This document shows positions 1 to 6,093 of a DNA stretch of 6,093 nt, one piece after another (positions within the stretch are counted from its first letter, which is position 1; each line of letters begins with the position of its first letter). The stretch is from an uncultured Acidobacteriota bacterium (GTDB taxonomy: Bacteria > Acidobacteriota > Blastocatellia > RBC074). Location: positions 1-6,093 of the forward strand of contig CALBSU010000340.1 in NCBI GenBank assembly GCA_937967285.1, in the 5' to 3' direction. The position numbers and the translations under genes are program-made. Below the pieces are notes generated by a model, which made no database searches, had not been told where the DNA came from, and saw only the letters and a list, made by a program, of their open reading frames with translations.

Positions 1-1994
<1,994 letters not shown>

Positions 1995-2031
1995 GGCCGG
2001 GAATCGATAAATTTCATCAACGGGAAACGAT

Positions 2032-3033
2032 ATGGATCTGACAACCGATTATCTGGGAATGAATCTGCGGTCGCCGCTGGTCGTGGCAGCATCGCCGCTC
2101 TCCGAGGAAATTGACGACATCAGGCGGATGGAGGACGCGGGAGCATCAGCCGTGGTGCTCCATTCGCTCTTCGAGGAGCAGCTCAGGCACGACCGTTTCG
2201 AACTCGACTACTATCTGACGCACGGGACAGAGAGCTTCGCCGAGGCGCTGACATACTTCCCCGAGCCGCCCGAATTCCACGTCGGGCCGGAGGAGTATCT
2301 GAATCACATCCGCAAGGCGAGGAAAGCCGTCGATATTCCGATCATCGCCAGTCTCAACGGGACATCGAGCGGCGGTTGGACGCTGTACGCGCGCGAGATG
2401 CAGCAGGCGGGGGCCAGCGCGCTCGAACTGAACATTTACTATATTCCGACCGACCCCGGGATCTCAGGGAGCGCCGTCGAGCAGACCTATCTGGACATAG
2501 TCGAGATGGTCAAGTCTCAGGTGACAATCCCCGTAGCGGTCAAGCTGAGTCCGTTCTTCAGCAACCTGGCGAACATGGCGACGCGGCTCGATGATGAGAA
2601 GGTCGACGGGCTGGTGCTCTTCAACCGGTTCTACCAGCCCGACATCAATCTCGATACGCTGGAAGTCCGGCCGAATGTGATTCTCTCGACGCCCCACGCG
2701 CTGAGGCTGCCGATGCGCTGGATCGCGATCCTCTACGGACGGATCAAGGCTGATCTGGCCGCAACCAGCGGCATTCACACCTCGCATGATGTCGTCAAGA
2801 TGATCATGGTCGGCGCCAGCGTGACCATGCTCTGCTCGGCGCTGCTGAGACACGGGATTGAGTACATCGGAGCGCTCGAGAAGGATCTCAACCGATGGAT
2901 GATCGAGCACGAATACGATTCGATCCGGCAGATGCGCGGAAGCATGAGCCAGCTTCACTGCTCGAATCCGACAGAGTTCGAGCGCGCACAGTACATGCGC
3001 GCGCTCCACAGCTACCGGCGCGAAACCGCCTGA
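2032..3033 (+). CDS. Dihydroorotate dehydrogenase-like flavoprotein, probably not a true PyrD
   Basis: This 333-residue cytoplasmic TIM-barrel protein belongs to the dihydroorotate dehydrogenase-like (PyrD class 1-like) FMN family. It opens with the typical strand MDLTTDYLGMNLRSPLVVAA. It keeps a VKLSP motif (K171), an LFNRF strand (N198), and the C-terminal phosphate-binding segments SGIHTSHDV (246-254) and GASVTMLCSALL (261-272). The substrate site differs. The class 1 motif N-[LI]-S-C-P-N, which carries the catalytic Cys, reads N134-I-Y-Y-I-P-T-D here, so Tyr replaces the catalytic residue. The usual TKS lysine aligns with His44 in LHS. Orotate chemistry is therefore doubtful, and the real substrate is unknown. 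The start at 2032 gives the expected N-terminus; upstream there is only a weak GGGA at 2022-2025. Spacing and strand suggest co-transcription with nifJ. From memory, genes of this family often sit beside nifJ, which suggests a redox role linked to PFOR (inference). Annotation pipelines may label it PyrD. Confidence 0.9.
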   Translation: MDLTTDYLGMNLRSPLVVAASPLSEEIDDIRRMEDAGASAVVLHSLFEEQLRHDRFELDYYLTHGTESFAEALTYFPEPPEFHVGPEEYLNHIRKARKAVDIPIIASLNGTSSGGWTLYAREMQQAGASALELNIYYIPTDPGISGSAVEQTYLDIVEMVKSQVTIPVAVKLSPFFSNLANMATRLDDEKVDGLVLFNRFYQPDINLDTLEVRPNVILSTPHALRLPMRWIAILYGRIKADLAATSGIHTSHDVVKMIMVGASVTMLCSALLRHGIEYIGALEKDLNRWMIEHEYDSIRQMRGSMSQLHCSNPTEFERAQYMRALHSYRRETA

Positions 3034-3049
3034 AGTTCTTTGAAAAACG

Positions 3050-4327
3050 TCAATCCGGCAGATGGCGGAATCTCTCAGTCGCTTCGCGTTCGAGCTGTTC
3101 GCGGTGCGACGGGTGAGCGATTTCGATCAGGGCGCGGGCACGCTGCTTGAGGTTCTTGCCGTAGAGGTTGGCGATTCCGTATTCGGTCACGACGTAATGA
3201 ACGTGAGCGCGGGTGGTGACGACGCCGGCTCCGGGTTTGAGGAACGAGACGATCCGCGATTCTCCGCGGCCGGTGATTGACGGCAGGGCGATAATCGGCT
3301 TGCCGCCTTCGGAGAGCGAAGCGCCGCGGATGAAGTCCATCTGACCGCCGACGCCGGAATAGAGCACCGTTCCGATCGAATCGGCGCAAACCTGTCCGGT
3401 GATGTCCACCTCGATCGCGCTGTTGATCGCGGTCACCTTCGGATTCCTGCGGATGACGTCGGTATCGTTGACATACGCGACATCGAGCATGACCACGAAC
3501 GGATTGTCGTCGACGAAATCGTAGAGCCGGCGCGTTCCCATGGTGAAGCTGCTGACGATCTTTCCGGGATGGACGCGTTTTTTCTTGCCGGTCACGACTC
3601 CCTTTTTGACCAGCTCGACAAGGCCGTCCGAGAACATTTCGGTATGAACGCCGAGATCGCGATGGTGTTCGAGCGCGACCAGAACGGCGTCCGGGATCGC
3701 TCCGATGCCCATCTGGATGGTCGCTCCGTCCTCGATCAGTCCGGCACAGTTGCGGCCGATCGCCAGTTCGACTCCGGTCAGCCGGTTCGGTTCCTTCTCG
3801 GGCATCGGTTCATCGACTTCGATGGCGTAACTGATCTGGTTGACGTGAAGCAGCCCGTCGCCGTGCGTCCGCGGCATGTTCGGATTGATCTGGGCGATGA
3901 CGTATTCGGCCGTCTGGACGGCCGCGCAGGCGACGTCGACCGATACGCCGAGCGAGCAGAAACCGTGTTTGTCGGGCGGCGAAACATGGATCAGCGCCAC
4001 GTTGAGCGGCAGGATGTTTCGCCTGAAGAGCGCCGGCACCTCGCTCAGGAAGACCGGGATGTAATCGGCGCCGCCTTCGGCGATCGCCGGCCGCACGTTC
4101 GCGCCGATGAACAGTGCGTTGGTTTTGAATGCCCGGGAATGTTCCTTCTTCGCGTATGGCGCCGGACCTTCGGTATGCAGGTGGACGATCTCGACATCCC
4201 TCAGCTCGTCCGCGCGGGCGGTCATGGCTTCGATCAGGCGGTGCGGAGTCGCCGCGGCCCCGTGTATGAACACGCGATCCCCGGACTTGATGATTGCTAC
4301 GGCATCTTCTGGCGTGACTGTTTTCAT
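3050..4327 (-). CDS. Acetyl-CoA hydrolase/transferase family CoA-transferase (4-hydroxybutyrate or acetate CoA-transferase type)
   Basis: This 425-residue cytoplasmic enzyme belongs to the family of 4-hydroxybutyrate CoA-transferase, butyryl-CoA:acetate CoA-transferase and acetyl-CoA hydrolase. Family members swap CoA between an acyl-CoA and a carboxylate through a glutamyl-CoA thioester. The N-terminal CoA-transferase domain runs from SGDRVFIHGAAATP (15-28) through HVSPPDKHGFCSLG (114-127). E230 in HTEMFSDG is the likely catalytic glutamate; by position it matches Glu238 of the Clostridium aminobutyricum enzyme. The C-terminal domain has NSAIEVDITGQV (302-313), the oxyanion-hole loop GVGGQMDF (325-332) and VTEYGIANLYG (380-390). 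Acyl specificity cannot be read from the sequence; acetate, propionate, butyrate or 4-hydroxybutyrate are all possible. The start is the only upstream ATG; an in-frame TAA lies 15 bases before it. No Shine-Dalgarno is visible, and the N-terminus lacks the short leader seen in many relatives. The gene faces the DHOD-like gene tail to tail with 16 bases between stops. It diverges from the FTHFS gene. Confidence 0.93.
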   Translation of the reverse strand: MKTVTPEDAVAIIKSGDRVFIHGAAATPHRLIEAMTARADELRDVEIVHLHTEGPAPYAKKEHSRAFKTNALFIGANVRPAIAEGGADYIPVFLSEVPALFRRNILPLNVALIHVSPPDKHGFCSLGVSVDVACAAVQTAEYVIAQINPNMPRTHGDGLLHVNQISYAIEVDEPMPEKEPNRLTGVELAIGRNCAGLIEDGATIQMGIGAIPDAVLVALEHHRDLGVHTEMFSDGLVELVKKGVVTGKKKRVHPGKIVSSFTMGTRRLYDFVDDNPFVVMLDVAYVNDTDVIRRNPKVTAINSAIEVDITGQVCADSIGTVLYSGVGGQMDFIRGASLSEGGKPIIALPSITGRGESRIVSFLKPGAGVVTTRAHVHYVVTEYGIANLYGKNLKQRARALIEIAHPSHREQLEREATERFRHLPD

Positions 4328-4345
4328 ATGATGTTTTGGTTATAT

Positions 4346-4470
4346 AACGCAGAGGCGCAGAGGTGACAGAGATTGATATTGCGGATATAAAAATCCGGAG
4401 TCTCATTCAATGGGCATGTAGCGAACATTGCCATGTTCAAAACTCTCTGCCCCCTCTGCGCCTCTGCGTT
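4346..4470. repeat. Inverted-repeat element, about 125 bases, possibly a collapsed mobile cassette
   Basis: The ends are an 18-base perfect inverted repeat: AACGCAGAGGCGCAGAGG at 4346-4363 and its complement at 4453-4470. Allowing two mismatches, the arms extend to 27 bases each (4346-4372 and 4444-4470), leaving a 71-base interior. Short TA-rich sequence flanks both sides (TATAT before the left arm, TTTAAATATA spanning the right edge). Each arm contains a tandem of the unit GCAGAG/GCGCAGAG. From memory, arms of this kind (runs of CGCAGAG) occur as dispersed repeats in many environmental bacterial genomes, often around genes for small GxxExxY proteins. The interior contains two small hairpins (CGGAT/ATCCG at 4382-4397 and GAACAT/ATGTTC at 4423-4438). 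The element is too small to encode a transposase and could be a MITE-like, non-autonomous sequence. It might instead work as a transcript hairpin or terminator, but the 71-base interior and lack of a U-tract argue against a simple terminator. Confidence 0.7.
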
Positions 4471-4473
4471 TAA
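4363..4473 (+). pseudogene. Possible remnant of a GxxExxY-family small-protein gene inside the repeat element
   Basis: A 36-codon frame starts with GTG at 4363 at the edge of the left arm, crosses the interior and ends at TAA (4471-4473) just past the right arm. Its first residues, VTEIDIADIKIRSLIQ, resemble the start of GxxExxY-family proteins as I remember them (a TE-x-[DE]-IA start followed by hydrophobic helix residues). The family's GPGLLE..Y motif that gives it its name is absent. The last residues, LPPLRLCV, come from the repeat arm. This fits a cassette that kept its two ends and lost the middle, roughly 90 residues of an approximately 125-residue protein. The match is short and made by eye, there is no ribosome binding site, and chance similarity is quite possible. 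Confidence 0.25.
4423..4438. repeat. Small perfect hairpin inside the intergenic element
   Basis: GAACAT (4423-4428) and ATGTTC (4433-4438) are exact inverted copies around the four-base loop TGCC. With the CGGAT/ATCCG pair at 4382-4386 and 4393-4397 (six-base loop), it gives the interior of the larger inverted repeat two side hairpins. The spacing would also suit a small dimeric regulator's operator, but nothing ties it to a known factor. Confidence 0.4.
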
Positions 4474-4633
4474 ATATACAAGAGACTCAGGTTCCACTGT
4501 TGTGAGCGGTTACAGATATTCTATTTGAGTACTGAAATTGGAATCAGATACAAGATCATCAACCAAATATCTTTCGGCATCAAGGTTGAATTGAAGAGAC
4601 TCTCAGAAATCCCTCGAAGCCGGAATGAACATC

Positions 4634-4638
4634 AGGAG
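4634..4638 (+). promoter_or_regulatory. Ribosome binding site of the FTHFS gene
   Basis: AGGAG lies 10 bases before the ATG at 4649. It decides the start in favour of 4649 over the in-frame ATG at 4625, which the site would lie downstream of. It is the clearest Shine-Dalgarno sequence in the window; the DHOD-like gene and the CoA-transferase have weak or no visible sites. Confidence 0.7.
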
Positions 4639-4648
4639 AAAGATCATA

Positions 4649-6093
4649 ATGAACGCACTCTTACCGATCAAAGATATCGCACGGAAACTGGATCTGTCCG
4701 ATGATGACCTGATCTATTACGGCGCCGAGATGGCCAAGATCAGGCTCGATCTGCTCAAAAACGATGCGCGGAAGCCGAAAGGCAAGCTGATCATGGTTAC
4801 GGCGATCACGCCGACCAGTCACGGGGAGGGGAAGACTGTCGTTTCGATCGGTCTGGCGCAGGGGATGGAGAAGATCGGGCGCAAGGCGCTGCTGACATTG
4901 CGCGAGCCGTCGCTCGGGCCGGTCTTCGGGCTCAAGGGCGGAGCCACCGGAGGCGGGCGGGCTCAGGTTCTCCCCGCCGAACGCATCAACCTGCATTTCA
5001 CCGGCGATTTTCATGCCATCACAAGCGCCCACAACCTGCTGGCCGCTGCGATCGACTCGCACATTCACCACGGCAACGAGCTGAGGTTCGACGTCGACAA
5101 TATCTTCTGGCCGCGAACGATGGATATGAACGACCGCGCGCTGCGCCACATCATCGTCGGTCTGGGCGGCAAGAACAACGGCGTCCCGCGTGAATCCGGA
5201 TTCGTCATCACCGCGGCTTCCGAGATCATGGCTATCCTCGGGCTGGCGAACTCGTGGCAGGATCTGCGCCGTCGCCTGGACGAGATCGTGATCGGATTCA
5301 ATCTGGACAGAAAGATCATCAGGGCGCGGGACCTCAAGGTGACCGGCGCGATGATGGTCCTCCTCCGCGAAGCCGTCATGCCGAACCTCGTCCAGACAAC
5401 CGAGAATACGCCGGCGCTCGTCCACACCGGACCTTTCGCCAACATCGCACACGGAACCAGCAGCGTCATCTCTCAGTTGATGGCGGTCAGGCTCGCCGAC
5501 TATGTGATCAATGAATCCGGGTTCGGGGCCGATCTCGGAGCCGAGAAGTACTTCGATCTGGCCATGCACTCATCGGGGCTCAAGCCCTCGGTCGCGGTCA
5601 TGATCGCGACGGTCAAGGCCCTCGCGGCCCACGGCGCCGAACCGGGCGACAAGTCGCCGGGTATCGATGCGCTCCGGCGCGGCCTCGCCAACCTCGGCAA
5701 GCACCTCGAGAACGTCAGAAAGTTTCAGGTCCCCGTAGTCGTCGCGATCAACAAGTTCAAATCCGATACCCCCGAAGAGATCCAGGTGATCGACGATTAC
5801 TGCCGCGAAAACGGAGTCATGAGCGCCGTCATCGAATGCTATGACAGGGGAGGCGAAGGCGCGATCGAACTGGCGGAGAAGGTCGTCGCCGTCGCCGACC
5901 GCAGCAGCACGGACGAAGTCCATTCGCTCTACCCGCTTGATATGCCGCTCGAAGAGAAGGTCCGCACAGTGGCGCGCGAGATCTACGGCGCATCTTCCGT
6001 CTATTTCGACTCGAACGCTAAAAAGATGCTCAAGAAGTTCACCGACCTCGGATACGGCAACCTGCCGGTCTGCATGGCCAAGACGCCGGCCTC
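4649..6093 (+). CDS. fhs: Formate--tetrahydrofolate ligase (FTHFS), N-terminal 481 residues (3' end outside window)
   Basis: FTHFS makes 10-formyltetrahydrofolate from formate, tetrahydrofolate and ATP in the cytoplasm, feeding purine synthesis, serine/glycine interconversion or the methyl branch of acetogenesis. The reading frame is open to the right edge; a full protein is usually about 555-560 residues, so roughly 75-80 are missing. The visible sequence includes the P-loop TSHGEGKT (56-63), REPSLGP (85-91), GLKGGATGGGR (94-104), GDFHAITSAHNLLAAAID (119-136), MDMNDRALR (158-166), GPFANIAHGTSS (261-272), GFGADLGAEKYFD (291-303) and VPVVVAINKF (361-370). The fold assignment is secure, but several signature residues differ from canonical enzymes (see findings), so activity is likely rather than certain. 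The ATG at 4649 has a good Shine-Dalgarno at 4634-4638; an in-frame ATG at 4625 would add eight residues but has poor ribosome-binding sequence. The long reverse-strand frame at 4661-5569 is a shadow of this gene. Confidence 0.95.
   Translation, partial: MNALLPIKDIARKLDLSDDDLIYYGAEMAKIRLDLLKNDARKPKGKLIMVTAITPTSHGEGKTVVSIGLAQGMEKIGRKALLTLREPSLGPVFGLKGGATGGGRAQVLPAERINLHFTGDFHAITSAHNLLAAAIDSHIHHGNELRFDVDNIFWPRTMDMNDRALRHIIVGLGGKNNGVPRESGFVITAASEIMAILGLANSWQDLRRRLDEIVIGFNLDRKIIRARDLKVTGAMMVLLREAVMPNLVQTTENTPALVHTGPFANIAHGTSSVISQLMAVRLADYVINESGFGADLGAEKYFDLAMHSSGLKPSVAVMIATVKALAAHGAEPGDKSPGIDALRRGLANLGKHLENVRKFQVPVVVAINKFKSDTPEEIQVIDDYCRENGVMSAVIECYDRGGEGAIELAEKVVAVADRSSTDEVHSLYPLDMPLEEKVRTVAREIYGASSVYFDSNAKKMLKKFTDLGYGNLPVCMAKTPA

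Larger units (their letters stand above)
4328..4648. other. Divergent intergenic region between the CoA-transferase and FTHFS genes
   Basis: These 321 bases separate two genes transcribed away from each other, so promoters for both must lie here or be reached through it. The stretch is visibly richer in A and T than the flanking coding sequence. The part nearest the CoA-transferase (4346-4470) is an inverted-repeat element described separately. The remaining 4471-4648 is AT-rich leader for the FTHFS gene. Here a weak promoter-like pair can be seen (TTGAGT at 4525-4530 and GATACA at 4547-4552, 16-base spacer). On the reverse strand, TTGAAT (4405-4410) and TATATC (4384-4389) form another weak pair with a short 15-base spacer, inside the element. 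Neither pair is strong enough to call as a promoter. I see no tRNA, riboswitch or further gene. Confidence 0.75.

Noticed and set aside
3569..4366. 265-codon forward frame opposite the CoA-transferase, running into the left repeat arm
   Set aside because: It is a shadow of the CoA-transferase, rich in Asp, Arg and His as expected of antisense frames. Its C-terminal NAEAQR is just the repeat arm translated.
4453..4480. Right repeat arm as a rho-independent terminator
   Set aside because: The partner arm is 71 bases away rather than across a short loop, and no T-run follows. No gene on either strand ends here.
4499..4515. TTGTGAGCGG followed by TTACA, resembling the lac operator half
   Set aside because: Only one half matches and the palindrome is poor. 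There is no LacI-type regulator or sugar gene in view, so it is likely coincidence.
4480..4602. Direct repeat of AAGAGACTC at 4480-4488 and 4594-4602
   Set aside because: Nine bases repeated once, without a consistent spacing to other copies. It is within what chance gives in an AT-rich leader.
4661..5569. 302-codon reverse-strand open frame
   Set aside because: It lies entirely opposite the FTHFS gene, whose forward translation matches a known family throughout. Long antisense frames are common in GC-rich genes, and this one gives no recognisable motif.

Overview
The window holds two complete genes and two genes cut by its edges. From left to right they are: the C-terminal 663 codons of a pyruvate:ferredoxin (flavodoxin) oxidoreductase (NifJ/PFOR type, + strand); a complete dihydroorotate-dehydrogenase-like flavoprotein gene (+ strand, 37 bases after nifJ); a complete acetyl-CoA hydrolase/CoA-transferase family gene (- strand, convergent with the previous gene, 16 bases between stop codons); a 321-base, comparatively AT-rich divergent intergenic region; and the first 481 codons of a formate--tetrahydrofolate ligase (+ strand, running off the right edge).

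The organism is a bacterium with moderately high GC coding sequence and an anaerobic or facultatively anaerobic lifestyle. This is suggested by the oxygen-sensitive PFOR, a CoA-transferase of the type used in acetate or butyrate fermentation, and FTHFS. No ribosomal or other phylogenetic marker is present, so I do not name a phylum.

The genes share a metabolic theme. PFOR interconverts pyruvate with acetyl-CoA, CO2 and reduced ferredoxin. The CoA-transferase moves CoA between acetyl-CoA (or another acyl-CoA) and a carboxylate. FTHFS activates formate onto tetrahydrofolate. Together they fit an acetyl-CoA/one-carbon node, but FTHFS alone does not show a Wood-Ljungdahl pathway. Only nifJ and the DHOD-like gene look co-transcribed.

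The points most worth a second look are: (1) the DHOD-like protein keeps the flavin-barrel features but appears to have lost the catalytic Cys/Ser and several orotate-binding residues, so it is probably not a pyrimidine enzyme; (2) the FTHFS has several substitutions inside otherwise invariant signatures; (3) the divergent intergenic region carries a compact inverted-repeat element of about 125 bases. Its 18-bp perfect arms match a type of dispersed repeat, and its interior reads like a collapsed GxxExxY-family small-protein cassette. One end lies 18 bases from the CoA-transferase start codon. I found no tRNA, rRNA, CRISPR array, complete insertion sequence or convincing terminator.
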